Shown here piece after piece: positions 23,601-38,600 of a stretch of DNA of 64,000 nucleotides; the first letter of the stretch is position 1; each line of letters opens with the position of its first letter. The stretch is taken from NCBI GenBank assembly GCA_032164245.1, contig JAVMKO010000007.1, positions 5,435,822-5,499,821 of the forward strand, given 5' to 3'. A program made the position numbers and the translations under genes. This stretch comes from Sternotherus odoratus (Eukaryota > Chordata > Testudines > Kinosternidae). The notes under the pieces were generated by a model. That model saw only the letters and a list, made by a program, of their open reading frames with translations. It made no database searches and had not been told where the DNA came from.

Positions 23601-26600
23601 ATGTGCCATAGGTTGCCTCCTGCTGGTCTAGCACTGAGCACAGTGGACTGAACTAGATGATTTACTGACGTCCCTTCCAGTCCTAGTAATGAAGTATGTT
23701 ACTAATGAAGTCAGCCTGTCAGATTGGGGTCGATGCGGGGACTTAATGTTGAAGATAGGTCTTTTAAAATGAAAATAACTAAAATGGTGCATGTGCTGTG
23801 ACAGTCTACATAAATGGCAATTGGGTGATCACTGTAAATGTCATTAAGTTGCATGAATAAAATTCCTCCCACTTTGTATAAAATTAATATCTAATCCCTT
23901 GCTTTTATAACAACTTTTTATCAGTTGATACTGAAGTGCTTTACAGAGGAGGTTAGAATTATCTCCGTGTTATAAATAAGAAAACAGGCGCGAAGTGAAT
24001 TTGATTAAAATAATTATTGCATCTGCAAAAGTGGGCATGCGTACTGAAACTCTATGCAAATTCTAGGGACATTAAGGGAACATAGCTCTAGGTTTAGTCA
24101 AAACCTTAACATGCATAGAAAATAGGGCCTGACAGGCAAGGCAGCAATCCCCAGATACTATTTCCTAAGGGTTGCTATCTTCTTTCTTTTGAGACTATTT
24201 TCTAAGCATATGAAGCTTCTGACTATATCTAGGCCTGCGGTTCTCAAACTTCATTGCACCACGATCCACTTCTGACACAAGAATTACTACATGACCCTAA
24301 GAGTGGGGACTGAAACCTGAGCTTGCTGCCCTGGGTTGGGGGGGCGAAAGCCCACCACCACCTCAGGCAGGGGGACCAGAGGGCATGTAACCTGAGCCCC
24401 GATGCCCAGGGCTGTAGCCATTGGACTTCGGCTTCGTCCCTGGGAACTGGCGCTCGGGTTTCAGCTTCGTCCCCAGGGCCCAAGCAAGTCTAAAGCCAGC
24501 TCTGGCACCCCATTAAAATGGGTCCCCTGATCTAGACCTATGTTCCCTTAATGTTCTTCGATTTTGCACATCATTGAGTTTCAATATGCATGCCCATTTT
24601 TGCAGATCCAATAATGACTTTCACTAAATTATTTTCATGTGTCTTAAGAACCACCTCTTGGTTGTTCATCAGAGTACTGTGCAGGAATCCAGCTGTACTC
24701 TGATACTGATTCCTGAGGTGAATCCTCAGCTGCCTTCAGCCTCCAAAATCTGATTGGACTTCAGGCACTGCAGTTTTCTTGGATCCTGCACGCTTGGGGC
24801 GTGGACACTGTGTCTGCTCTCTTCTGAGAGCTGCAACCCTGTGGCCTGCTGCCCACTCCCTAGAACCAGTTCTGGCCACTCTGACTCTCCCCATAGCTTA
24901 AACACACCCTCTTTCAGAGCTCCTGCTATGGGATGTTCTGAGTTCATAGTTTACCTTCTCAAGGGGAATAGGAATAGTGTAACACAAATGCACACTTTGT
25001 ATGGGATTGTAAAGCCAGTTCTGTTACTCACATGAGGAAATACAGTTCTGTACAAAACCAAAACCTATATGCCTTTATCTGCTGCAGTTTCTTCACCATT
25101 CCAGAGCATTCTTTGGGCTGGGGTCAGTCGTCTCGACTGGTCCAGGATTCTTCTGCTGCATGGTTTGTGTTTTGAAACATGGGCACGTCTCTCTCCTGCC
25201 CAGAAGCTCCCATGTGGCTCTCCCAGTCTTCTCAGTGAGTATATCTACACTGCAAACAGGAGGTGTAATTGCAGCACATGTAGGCATACCTGAGCTAGCT
25301 CAGAGTCAAGTTACTATAAGCAGTGTAGTGTAACTACAAGGACACAGGCTAGCCGCCCAAGTAGTCTAGCCTGGAACCATGGGTATGTAGTAGGGCAGCA
25401 AGCATATGCTGCCACACCTACACTGCTAGTTTTAGCCAGCTGGCTCTGTCATGGCTAGCTTAGGTGTGCCTACATGCTGCAGTTGCACCTCCCTGAAGGT
25501 AGTGTAGGTGTACCCATAGTCCTTTTTAACCCTTGCTTTATCTGTTGTCTTTGGAAATTTTCCACTCCCCTCCCCAACGAGTAGGCAGAATGTAGCTACT
25601 CCTAGGCTCCAGCTAACATCAGTATAGCTATTGGCTAGTCACAATACAAACATTAAAGTTACAGATCCTCCATTGTCATAGTCTGCACTTAAAATTTAGA
25701 TTGATCTAGCTAGGGGTTGCTTAGGGGTGTGAAAAAATTCACACCCTGTGTGATGTAGCTATGCTAGCCTAACCCCTGGTGTAGACACGGCTAAGTTGAT
25801 GAATGATTCAGTTCACCTAGCTACCACTACTTCAGGAGGTGTTTTACCTACAGCAATAGGAAAAACTTCCATTATTAGACACAGTTTTTATTTTTGCTAT
25901 AGGTTAGTGTGGCATAGCTATGGTGCCAAAGCTATGCTGCTGTAGTCCCTCTAATGTAGGGAAGCCCTTAGTTTGGTGTGTTCCTGATGCAGGTCCTGTC
26001 AGCAATGATGGATAAACAGAAATAGAGGCATTTCATGATACCGCAGTTTTCATAGTGGCAACCTCATAACGTTAAGCAGAAGTTATACAGTAATTTACAA
26101 ATTATATTGATAGTTTAGTGCAGGACCCAGCGTTGGGCTTGGTTACCGTGAAGTATGTTAGATCTGTCTAACTTATTGATAATTATTTTGTACCCTTTCC
26201 TGGGCAGGATCTGTTGAATGAAATGATTACAGAGGAATGCCAGTTAAAGGAAAGAATCGAAAGCAGCATTGAACGCCGTAAAAAGGAATTGATGTCTCTG
26301 AGAAATGAACTGTCACTGGATCCTTACCTGGTAAGGTGGCTCTAGGTTTATTATGCCTGACACACAATCTACTAGTTGACTCCAAGGTTACATTTGTTGT
26401 TTGGAACTGTCCAAATAGGAATTAAATGTTCTCATGTATGTGGTCTTTTGATGTAAAATTTCAATGTTCATATTTATGTTCTTTGAATCTTAGGTTAGGT
26501 CTAGGAAGCACTTTCTGCCTGCCTTAACCTGGTCATCTTGCACCTGCTGGTTGTCTGGCCACTTTGCTTTAAGTCTTTATCCCCCTTTTGCCTATATGCT

Positions 26601-29600
26601 TTGGTAGGGGAGTTCCGAGCCTCAGCCTACCTCCCACGCCCCATTGGCTTCTGTACTTTGTCAAAGTCTCAGCTCTATGAGTTGAAAAAACATTGTTTTA
26701 GTTGGAGAGAGTCTTTGAATGTTGACCGCCCTTTAAGGCTCTGTCACAGTGTCTGTCTTTTCATTAGGTGTCAGACCCCTGTTACAAAATGCTCTAATCC
26801 ACAAAGGAGGTTTCAGTATAAAATAGCGCCTGAAACAAAATGAGGTTCAACAACCACAATGGGTTTCAGAATTTGACACAAACCTCTATATCCCCAACTT
26901 GTCACATTAGGGCTGGTCTCCACTGGGGGGGAAATCGACTGTAGATACGCAATTTCAGCTACGTTAATAACATAGCTGAAATCGACGTCTCTACAGCCGA
27001 CTTACCTCCCATCATCGTGGCGGTCGGCGGCGCGGTCCCCCGTCAACTACAGCTTGCACCTCTTCACAAGCTGGACTTCCGGAGTCGACGGGGGAGCCGC
27101 TGGTGATCAATTTATCGCGTCTTAACGAGACGCGATAAATCGATCACCAAAAGATCGATCCCTGCCGGCTCAAGTGAAGACAAGCCCTTAGTATAGCTCC
27201 ATCCTGGGAGACTCTCTTCCATATGCTCTGTTAAAATCCTTGAACATCTACTTAGAGCTCACTAAAGTCCCTAAAGTCCACCCAGTGCATCAGGTTTTCA
27301 TACCAATTTGCTGGTTAATTCGGTTACCAAAAGACCATGGCAAAGCTTATGTCTGTTTCACATTCCTTTGACCTGGTTGGCCCGAAACTACAAATCCATG
27401 TCAATCAAGGCTTGCTTGATTGGAGATAAGAATGCATAGCTTGCATTAGGAATATTTCCATCACACACTTGCCAAGCAGCTTACAGGCTCCCTTCCTCTC
27501 ACATTCACAAGGTGCTGTTGCTTGCATTCATTCTCTGTATAGGAGTTCTTGTGCTCCAGAGCTTGTTCCCAGGGTTAGATGGCTAAAATCTTCTAACCAT
27601 AACCTGTTTAATTGGATGGTCCTTATTCTCAGTTGGCTGACTTTTACTCTTAGAAGTGGGCTCATTGTGTTTGAATATTGAGAGATCTTGAAGGTTTGGA
27701 TCAGGAATACATATACTCATTATCTATTAACTCTAGTTTCAAAAAACCAAACAAACCTGCTTATACTGCTGGCTGTATTGCTCCTCACTGTAATTGTGCT
27801 GTTTTCTCCTGCAATATCCCTTGAGATTCTTGCACTAAAGTACAAATTCTGCATACAGGGTTTTCTCTTAAAGAATTGAAAACTTGCATGTAATTTCCAT
27901 TTGATCAAAGGTTGTTGGTTTTTCATGTACCTGCTCCTCCTCAGTCTGGATTTTTAACACTTTTCAAGATGTTTCCTCTTGCACCTTGTCCATTCTTCTC
28001 TGACACACCATATTGTATTGATCATATTGAATTGGCTTATGCTTGGAGATTTGTCTCCTGCTCAGTCAAAGGAATTGACTGGCATTTTGGAAGGTGTCTT
28101 TTTTTACTTGTGGGGATGGGCCTAACTATGTGACGGCCTGTAAGTAAGGGAGAAAATGGAGTAGGGAACTGTTCCACTGTTTTTATAGCTCCCCTAAGGG
28201 TTAAACTTCTGGGCTAAGGGAATTTTATCAGTCTTGGTTGAAATAACTGAGATCCCAAGAATGAGAACGTGAGACAGTAAGTAACTTCAGTGAACAGAAG
28301 TACACTGAAGGTCTCTTTCCCTTCTAGTAGCACACCCTGAAGTTTTGGTCCATCACATACTGATTGTACCTGACTACTTTCCTTGATGCCATGTCACAAC
28401 CAAATATTGCAAGGCATTATGTATCCTTATGATTATAAAACGTGCTTCAAAAACTCCACAGGCTGAAGAGGGTATCTCCATCCTTCAGATGGAGAAAGAT
28501 CTACGACTGGCATTAGATGCTGCACTCAAAGAAAAAAATGAGAGGCTGGAAGAATTGAAGCAACTTCAGCAGCAAGATGAAAAGCTCTGTGCTGAGCTTT
28601 TTGCCACCCCTTACTATATACCTACTGGCAGCATTCCAAGTCGTTCACAGCTGGAAGAGTTAAAGGAACAGGTTCGGATGCGTTCAGATGAGAAGGTATG
28701 TGGGGGGTTTTTTTTGGTTTTTTTTTAATCGAATAAATAGAGTGTGATTTTTGGGCTGTAGAGGAAAGTGTTTTCCATCTCTGTATTTTAACTGGAAAAG
28801 AATGCTAGTTGCAGTGTCCTCTGATCGCTGAGTGTAGCTAATACTACTTAAACTGAATTAAAAATCAGTATTAAATTAATTAAATCATATTATGGCCTAA
28901 TTATCCGTATATATTTAAAGGTATTATATAGCTGACACATCTCACCCTGTCTAAGGAGTTCTTTAAAATAGTGTTTCCCAAAGTGTGGTACATGTACCCC
29001 TGGTGGTACACGAAAGGGTTTCAAGGGGTACGCAGCAGGATTTTTTATTTTACTTTATCACAGGGGATTTTATTAGCAGCAGAAAACAATTCACTAAAAT
29101 TTAATATAGAAGATTGGTGTACACTTGTACAGTAGAATACACAAAGGGTAAAAAATTGCAACTAATATAACTCGTTCAGTAACATCTAATATACATACAA
29201 TACATCTAATGTAACTATTATTTCTATTAAAATTTGTTTCAACTGTATGTAATATAATTTTGCATTTATTTCTAATAAACATTTAATCCAGAATGTAACC
29301 AATTAGGCGTGTAATAAAAATGTGTCTTCCCCCCCCCCCCCCCCAAAAAAAAAATCTTAGCCGGAGAAGGGGTACGCCAGTAAGACAAATATCTCAAAAG
29401 GGGTACACAAATGTAAGTTTGGGAAACATTGCTTTAAAGTTTTATGGGAAATAATAGTGATGAAATTTTAAAATGTTTGTGTGAAGTACTGTCACACTGT
29501 CTAAGACTAAAATTTTAAATGCTGTTCCCATTAACTGAGTTCCCTTTTCTCTCTTTGTGGTTAGCAGATAGTACTTGGATGATGGTGTACACTTCCGACT

Positions 29601-32600
29601 CTGTGCAGTGCTTTTAAGTTTTAGATAGCTTTGTAACTTCACTGTACAAAAGATATCAATCCATGCTCAGAAAATGGAATTACCTGAACTAGCAAAATCA
29701 TACTACCTTTGCTATTGCCTTGACATGATATCTTAACTTACAGAGCCTCAGTATGAGACAATATTCTAACCAACTGTATATCAAATGCTTGTTTTTTAAT
29801 TTTTCAATAGAAACAACGTCTGGAAGTTTTTCTCAAACTAAGAAATGAAATCAGGCAGTATAATGAAGAGATTGGACATATACCTGATTCCAGTCTTGAA
29901 AAAGAGGTGCTCTCTGATGATGAGGAACCTTTTTGTCTTACCAACAAGAACATTGAAGCTCTTCAAACACTTGTTAATAAGGTTAGATTTTTAAGCAACT
30001 AAGAGAAAATGTAGTAACTGTTCTTAACGATCACATGTAACACTGACAGCTATAATTAGGCTGCATAAGCATTGTCGTTAAAATACTTCCTATATCTTTA
30101 AGAACATAGGAATTGCTGTTGAAGAGCAGTAGTAATTCATTGTGTCTAGTATTTTGGCTGACAGTGGCCAGATTTAGATGCCTCTTTGTGGCTATATGGA
30201 CAGGATGGTTAGCAAGGCTAGGGGAGCAGACAGAGTGCCTATTCCCCCCCAACCTTCTTCTTTGCATATACAGTATGAGGCAGCCATCAGGCTTCTGAGA
30301 AGCTGCGGCAGAGTAGATGGATTAGTTTTTTCTAGCACTCTTATTCACGCTCTTTTAAGTGCTCTGGGGATCCAGGGGATAAAAAGGTAGCACCATGCTT
30401 TCCTTTATTCAGTTCAGTTTGCCTCTTCTCATATCCGAACAAAACTGTAAGAACTTATAATACGTTTTTTTCTAGACCAAGAACTAAATACACAAGAACT
30501 CAAAGCCCCTTTTTACAGATAGCTATATTGAATAACTAATGACCAAATAGCATATATGGTGGTATCGTTTTATGATGAGCACACAAGCCACGTGTTTCAA
30601 GACAATTAAATGCTAAAGTCTTTCAGTGTGTCTTGACTTCAGTGCTTGTTCTTTGCTCTCTTCTGTTAACAAATAAGCCATTGGCGGTATCTGCACAATG
30701 CCTTTAGATTGGAAATAGCGTACTTAATTAAGATCCTCTATCAAATAAACCTATTCTGCAACAGTTTGCTAACTCATTCTGTTCCATAAAACACCTTAAG
30801 CTGCTGGAACCTTGTCTGTTAGCACTGGTGGGATTGATAATGTTAATGAGGGAATATTTTAAGTCCCTGGTGTACATGCAGTCCTAGAAATGGATTATCT
30901 TATTTGTTGTTGCATGATCATAGGTCAGCTTGAGACCTTCCACTATCCACTCTTTAACAATTTTGTTTGAGCTTCCAATGCTATATCTAACATTTCACCA
31001 GCAATAAATTAATTTAATATCATAAACTTCAGTCTTCAGTCTCACTGCAATGCTGTAAGAACAAGCTTTCTTCCTTTTTCCACATCTTTACTAGAGCTTC
31101 TACATTATTTCTCTTCCTAACAAATAATTGTGGGTTGGTCCGCCTTGCTTTTATAGTATAATTTCTCAGCGTTTTTCTACATTAAGGTGCTCTCTTCTCT
31201 GAAGTAAGTTTATCTGAGTGGTGGTGACTCAGCTGTGGTGTCAGTGCTTCAGGAAATCAAACTATGTGCCTTGTAGTTGCAGTTGAAGAAAGAATCTGTA
31301 ATCTCAAGACGGGAGGCTCTCAAGGAGAAAGTACAGTTTCTGTGGAATAGACTGCACTTGCCAGTAGAGAAGCAAGAACAATGTAAAATGAATATTAAAG
31401 GCTCCATTACTCAAGAACTTACCATGGTAAGACAACATCTTGCACATTTTTCATCAAACTACTTCCCCTGTCTTTCTTCTTACAGAAACTATTTTAGATT
31501 TTTCTTTAAATAGACAAGCTTTGTCACAAAATCCAACTACATAAGAAATGCAAAGTTTACATTAAGAACTCATTCTGAGTGAAGGCAAACCCATGTATAT
31601 TCAGATCCCCTGTGCTGCTGCTATGTTAAAACAAATAGTGTGAAGCTATCCTAAGAGTAAGAGCTAATTATGTTATGAAGATGCATTGTTGGCCTTACTG
31701 CAATATATTAAATTATTTTAAATAACTTTCTCCACTAGTGGGAAGAAGAGCTGCTGCATCTGGAGGAAATGAAGAAAGAAAACTTGAAGGGAGTGATTGG
31801 AAAAGTCAGACAGGAGCTTGAACTTTACTGGGAAAAATGTTTTTGTAGCACAGAACAGAGATCAGCCTTTCATCCATATTATGATGGTAAATCTTCACTC
31901 CGACCTGCCACTCTTACATTTCATGTGCAAGGATTGATTGGTCTATACTTGAAGGACAGAATGGACTATGGTGGTCATCTAGTCTGACCTTTTGCACATT
32001 TCAGGGTACAGAACCTTATCCACCCACTTCTGTAATAGCCCCAAAACTTCTGACAAGTTACTTAAGTCCTCAAATTGTGATTTAAAGACTTCAAGTTACA
32101 GAGAATCCACCATTTACTCTAGTTCAAGCCAGCAAGTGACCCATGTTGCAGAGGAAGACGATAAATCCTGAGGGTTACTGCCAGTCTGACCTGAGGAAAA
32201 ATTCCATACCAACCCCAAATATAGTGATTAGTTAGACCTGAACATGTAGATGAGACTCACCAGCCAAACACCCGAGACTTAACTCCAAGACTATTCCATC
32301 TCTGCCTGTTGGAGATACTTTCCAATAGTTGTCGCAGATGGGCCATATGACATTGTAGGCAACCTCCTCCATATCATCCTCTCCATAAAAGTATCAAGCT
32401 GAATCTTGAAATGGGTTAAGTTCTTTTGACCCACTACCCCTCTTGGAAGGCTTTTGCAGCACTTCCCTCCTTTGATGGTTAGGAACCTTCATCTAATTTG
32501 AAGCCTAAACTTGTTGATAGCCAGTTTATATCCATTTGTTCTAGTGCCAACATTGACCCTTAACTCCTCTCCCTATCTGGTGTTTATCCCTCTGATGCAT

Positions 32601-35600
32601 CTTTAGCGAGCATTCATATTTACCCTCAGCCTTTGTTTTATTAGGCTAAACAAGGCAAGCCCCTTAAGTTTCCACTTGTAAAGTAGGTTTTTCCATTCCT
32701 CAGATCATCCTAGTAGCCTTCTCTGCACCAGTTTCAGTTTGAATTAATCTTTCTTAAACATGGGAGACCAGAATTGCACAAACTATTCCAGATGATGAAG
32801 TCTCACCAGTGCCTTGTTCAATGGTAATACGCTCCCCTGTCTCTACTGGAAATACCTTGCGTGGTGCGTCGTATGATTGTATTAGTCTTTTTCATGGCTG
32901 CATCACATTGGGAGCTTGTAGTCCTCTTGTGATAGACCAAGCAGTGCTTGAGAAATTTTTATAGTGGGGGTGCTGAGAGCCCTTGAACTAAACTGTAAAC
33001 CCCGTATATAGTGGAAACCACTTCAAGTCTTCCTCTGCCTCATCTGTCATTTCCAACTGATATGTCCACGGCTTATGGCAAAAATTCTTGTTGTTAGTTC
33101 CTAAGTGTGTATGGACTTGCCCTTTTAAATTTCATTTACTCCAGATTTGCCTAGAATAGTGGCTGTGTACCATTATCCATTTTATCAGCTGGTTTCCCTG
33201 TGTCTCTTTTTTTATACATGAAAAATGTTCAGTGATGGCTGTTTGTTGGTTTGGGGGAATACACTATTTAACAAGCAAATGTCTTCATAGTCTAGTCTTA
33301 TATGCCGTATTACTCCAGAGTTCACTATAACAAGCAGATGGTGTGCTAGGGATTGTATCCTCATTGACCAGTTGGAAAACAGCAAAGTAGGATAGCTCTG
33401 AAACAGCGGACTTTTGGAATTAAAACATCCTATTTATTGGGGAGGGAGGAGCTACTTGGAACTGGGCCTAGACTCACAGACCCTGGCAGGGTTTTGGATT
33501 AGCAACAAAACCAGGAGAGTTATGCTAGGTAAATCCTTAAAGGGTTCACTTAAATGCATTACTAAATTATTTATATTACTTAAATTACTAGAGCTTTGAT
33601 GCCCACTATGCAACTAGTACTGAAAAGCTCAAATCACATCTATTCTGAATGTGAATGACTGCAGAAATATGTTATACCACAAATAATGAATAAACTAATT
33701 TTTTTCAACTCCAGGTAATTTTACAGAAGATTTATTGAACCAACATGATGAGGAAGTTATGAAAATGAAACTCCTTTACGAGAAATACAAGGCTTTATAT
33801 GATGGCATTGCTAAATGGGAAACTACCTGGAAACAGTTCATGGAGTTGGAGGTACCAGTTACTGGAAATTAGTTTACACTCAGGCCTTGCGTGAGCAAGG
33901 GTAGTGATGCCACTAAGTGAACAAATTGTGTATTGCAACTTAAATCGATGGGCAAAATTTCTAAAGAGCGGTGGGCTAATGATAAACATCATCATCAGAA
34001 AAAGGCTGTTGGATTGGGGAAAAGGCTATTGGGGTTGGAAAATCAGATCAAGTAAATTTACAAAATCTGAACAGCTACAAAGGTGATTGTTCATAATAAC
34101 TTTCAGAGGGAGTCTGAATCTTGGGGAATAGCATTCTACTTAGTGGGATTTAGCTTTTGACTTCACAATATCAAAATAACCCCAGTGGTATGTCAGCTGT
34201 AGGTCCTATTTATCCATGCTAAACTTAAGAGATGCTGGATGACATGTCAGTGTTTGACACAGGTCAACATTTGTTTCAAGTTCAAGTTGGTATCTAAAGC
34301 ATTTTGGGTGTTCGCTTTACAAGACCTGTCTCATGTTCATGTAAATACTGTGTTTTAGTGCTGAGGAAATAACTTTTATTCTTTTGTAGCACACTAGATG
34401 ATGATGAAGTCATCATTGATGGTCTCTTCAGAGTTAGTTTGCTGATCATTCCTAAAATAAGTGAAACGTCCCTTGCATTAAGTACAGAATAGCCTATTCT
34501 GTGGGAAATATAATGAATTGTATTACTACTTGGTGTTACTCCTGAAGGCCCTTTGCCATTCTGGAAGAGAAAAAAAAAGGCTTGAAGTATATGTTCACAT
34601 TTCAATAAATTTATTTTGTTCAGAGAAAATCCACAAATCCAAACAGATTAGTTAACAGAGGTGGCACTCTATTGAAAGAAGAGAGAGAACGCTCAAAGAT
34701 CCACAAGCTGTTAACAAAGGTAAGCTAGCATGTATGCACTCGAAATTATGAGTTGAAATTCAGTCATTTCAATACTATATAGGATAACTTATCTGAGTTG
34801 ATGGAACATAATATGCTAATTGTGTTAGTTCTCTTTCTTAGTAAGCTGGATGCTGAGTCAGTTCATTTGCCATGTGATCTGATTTCCGTAACACTCCAGA
34901 AATTCTTATGCCGAAGAGATAGAAACTGAACTGACAGCCGGGCGGGCGGGAGCGGGGTTGGGTGGTTGGACAGCCGGGCGGGTTGGAGCGGGAGCTGTCA
35001 ACCCCCCCCCTCCCCTGCAGCGGGAAGCCAGGCGGGAGCTGTCAACACCCCGCCCGCCGGGCTGTCAGCCCACCCGCCTGGCTCCCTGCTGCGGGGAGCC
35101 GGGCGGGGTTTGACAGTTCCCACCCATGATCAATAAAACCTCTATATAAGGGACTAATTCGGGTGAGGGGGTGTCCGTTAAAGCCAAAAGTCCTGTTATT
35201 TAATGATTTTTTAAAAAGTCCTGTTATTTAATGATTTTAAAAAATTAACGGACTTTCGGCTTTAATGGACACCCCCCCCGGCCCGAATTAGTCCGTTAAA
35301 TCGAGGTTTCACTGAATATAGATTGGGGTAGGCAACCTATGGGATGTGTGTCAAAGGCATGAGCTGATTTTCAGTGGCACTCACACTGCCTGGGTTCTGG
35401 CCACCGGTCTGGGGAGCTCTGCATTTTAATTTAATTTTAAATGAAGCTTCTTAAACATTTTAAAAACCTTATTTAGTTTACATACAACAATAGTTTAGTT
35501 ATATATTACAGACTTTTAGAAAGAGAGCTTCTAAAAATGTTAAAATGTATTACTGGCACGTGAAACCTTAAATTAGAGTGAATAAATGAAGACTCGGCAC

Positions 35601-38600
35601 ACCACTTCTGAAAGGTTACCGACCCCTGATATAGGTATATACCACACAGCAGGTGGAAAGAAAAATATTTCTAAAATAGTAGTGATTGTAAAACTATCAA
35701 TTGATAGTTTTAAGCAAGTGCAGTACCTGAAGGAATCTGTTTCTACTTCTCTGAAACTAAGCAGGCCTCAAGCTGACTGTCTTAAGCTGGTCAAATGGAT
35801 AATGAAATACACACAAACTACCTTTTTTGTTTCATTTGCAATCTTAGTTTGGAGAAGAACTGAAAAGGAGCATTGAAAGCTGGGAAAAAGAACAAGGCTG
35901 CAACTTCCTGATCAAGGGTCAAAGGTTCCTGGATTACATGGCAAATCAGTGGGAACAGCACAAACTTAAAAAGGAACAAGAGCGAGTGAGTTTGTCTTTA
36001 TTTAAAAATAGACCAGGGATTGGAGTTACACTACAGAGGTCTCTCAGCATTACGAACACCAGAGTTATGAACTGACAGGTCAATCACACACCTGATTTGG
36101 AACCAGAAGTATGCAATCAGGCAGCAGCAGAGACTAAAAAAGCACCAATATACTACTGTACTGTGATAAATGTAAATTACTAAAAAGATGTAGGGAGTGG
36201 GGATTTTTTTTGTTTGTTTTTAAATATTTGACAAGGTAAGGAAACTTTTTCTGTGCTTGTTTCACTTAAATAGAGTTAAAAGCAGATTTTTTCTTCTGCA
36301 TGGTAAAATTTCAAAACTGAACAGTAAAACCCCAATTTAACGGACTTCGGATGCAACGGACAAAATTTATGAGCAAGTCCGATGCATCCCAAATCCGTTT
36401 TTCGGGGGCTGGCTGCCGCCCAGGTCCAGGCAGCAGGCAGGCTGCCTGCCGGCTCCCCGCTGCCGCCCGGGTCCTGGCAGCCGGGACCCGGGCGGGCTGG
36501 CTGGCTGACGGCTGCCGCCCGGGTCCCAGCAGCCGGGACCCGGGCGGGGGCGGGCTGACGGCTCCCGACCTGCCCCCGCCCGGGTCCCGGCAGTGGGCGG
36601 GCTGTGGAGCTGCCGCCCTGACCCTGTGGTGGGCGGGCTGCTGCTGTGTCAGCTCGTTTTTTTTTTTTAATTAAATAACGGACTTTTGGATTTAACGGAC
36701 ACCCCCTCGCCCGCATTAGTCCGTTAAATGGAGGTTTTACTGTATTAAGTCAATGTTCCGTTGTAAACTTTTGAAAGAATAAAAACCAAAACATTTTATT
36801 CCGAGTTACAGTCTCCATTCCCGAGGTGTTTATAGCTCTGAGGTTCTACTATACTTCCAATTAATTTTAACATAATTCTTCATACTGGCTGTTTCTGAAG
36901 GCCTTCATGAAGTAATAAGTGATGGAGGGACTTTGGTGGGGTAACATCTAGCCAAATACAGTGTGACAGGCAAACATCTGTATGAATAGCATGTTCTTGA
37001 TCCTGTTAGAGTACAAATTATGCACGCCCTTGCACTCTTGATGGGATATGTGGACCCTATGGTACTAGGAGTTTCTGCTGCCACCCTGCTGGATTCAGAC
37101 CAACCGGTTATTTAAAAAGCCCATTGGTTAACTGTGCAGCAGCTTTGTAATCAGCTGCTGCTAAGGGGTTCAAGTCATTTACGAATGTGATCTAATAGTT
37201 AAGTGAAAAATTAGGGTAGGATTTTCAAGAGCTCTTCTCTCATTGAAGTCAGTCACATGCCGTATTGCCTCAGCTGATTTGACAACCCAAAACTGGTTAG
37301 CAATGCACCTAGTAGCAGTCTGGGGTAGCGAGCTTCCAAACAGCTAGCAACCTGCTTCTAGACCAGCGTGGTCTCCTTCATATGGCTGTTCTGACTATGG
37401 AGGGACAGCAAAAGCTGCTCCAAACTCTAGAAACGTCACTTTCTTCACATGAAAGTTCTGCAGGTCATTCCAGGTCTGTAATCCCAACAGTCTGCTTTTG
37501 TGGCTGTAAGGCAGAAGCACCGATCTACATAGGGAGCATCAACAGCTATATTAAGAGTCATGAGCAGCATTAGCCAATCAGATTCTGCCATGTTTGTATT
37601 GTCCTCTGCCAGGTACATTTGGTGGGTCTGAAAATGCCACCAAAATGTCTACCAGCATTTAATGGATGTTCTGTCTGCTTCCCGACAGGAATGAAAGCAT
37701 AAGGAAGAATTTTTTATTTTTTTTTCAAATAGTGCCTCATTTTCACGTTGCTAGCTCCAGTTACTGAGAGCCAAAAATGCTCAGCTGGATGTGTTAGTGG
37801 GCTGCAACAACTTCTGGTAGTGCCATATGGGATGGACAGTCAAGTTTTTTCCATAGTGTACCATGAACCAAGGGGTAGAGCAGATACAGCTGGGGAAGAT
37901 GATAGGAAACCTGAGTTAGGCTGGTTTGACTTGACTGCATAGTGCATTGTGGGTGAGTGATAGTGCATATAAGACCTGGGTTCTCAGAAGTTATAAACCA
38001 AGGGTGAGTAATCAATGTGGGTACTCGAGGTCAGGCTTAGAAACATTGAGCCTATGGCCATTGACTACATTTGTACACAGTATTCAAAATGTGGGCATAC
38101 AAATCCATGGTGCTCCCACATCTTGAATACTGTGTACAAATGTCTCCTCATCTCAAAAAGGATATACTGGCATTAGAAAAGGTTCAGAGAGAGACAACTA
38201 AAATTATTAGAGGTTTGGAACGGGTCCCATATGAGGAGAGATTAAAGAGGCTAGGACTTTTCAGCTTGGAAAAGAGGAGACTAAAGGGGGATATGATAGA
38301 GGTATATAAAATTATGAGTGGTGTGGAGAAAGTGAATAAGGAAAAGTTATTTACTTGTTCCCATAATATAAGAACTAGGGGCCACTCAATGAAATTAGTG
38401 GGCAGCAGGTTTAAAACAAATAAAAGGAAGTTCTTCTTCACACAGCGCACAGTCAACCTGTGGAATTCCTTGCCTGAGGAGGCTGTGAAGGCTGGGACTA
38501 TAACAGGGTTTAAAAGAGAACTGGGTAAATTCATGGAGGTTAAGTCCATTAATGGCTATTATCCAGGATGGGTAAGGAATGGTGTCCCTAACCTCTGTTT

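Larger units (their letters stand above)
14903..26207 (+). other. PRC1L: PRC1-like intron 2 (11.3 kb)
   Basis: Long repeat-rich intron. It contains MITE copies (16265-16563, 23332-23623, 24237-24531, 25230-25520), a CR1, a C-rich minisatellite and a large AT-rich repeat, listed separately. The stretches 15420-16260, 16570-19320 and 20860-22070 show no gene or clear repeat. Confidence 0.8.
34720..35847 (+). other. PRC1L: PRC1-like intron 9
   Basis: Contains a Tigger-like MITE piece (34936-35314) directly followed by hAT MITE copy 3 (35324-35628). Confidence 0.75.
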
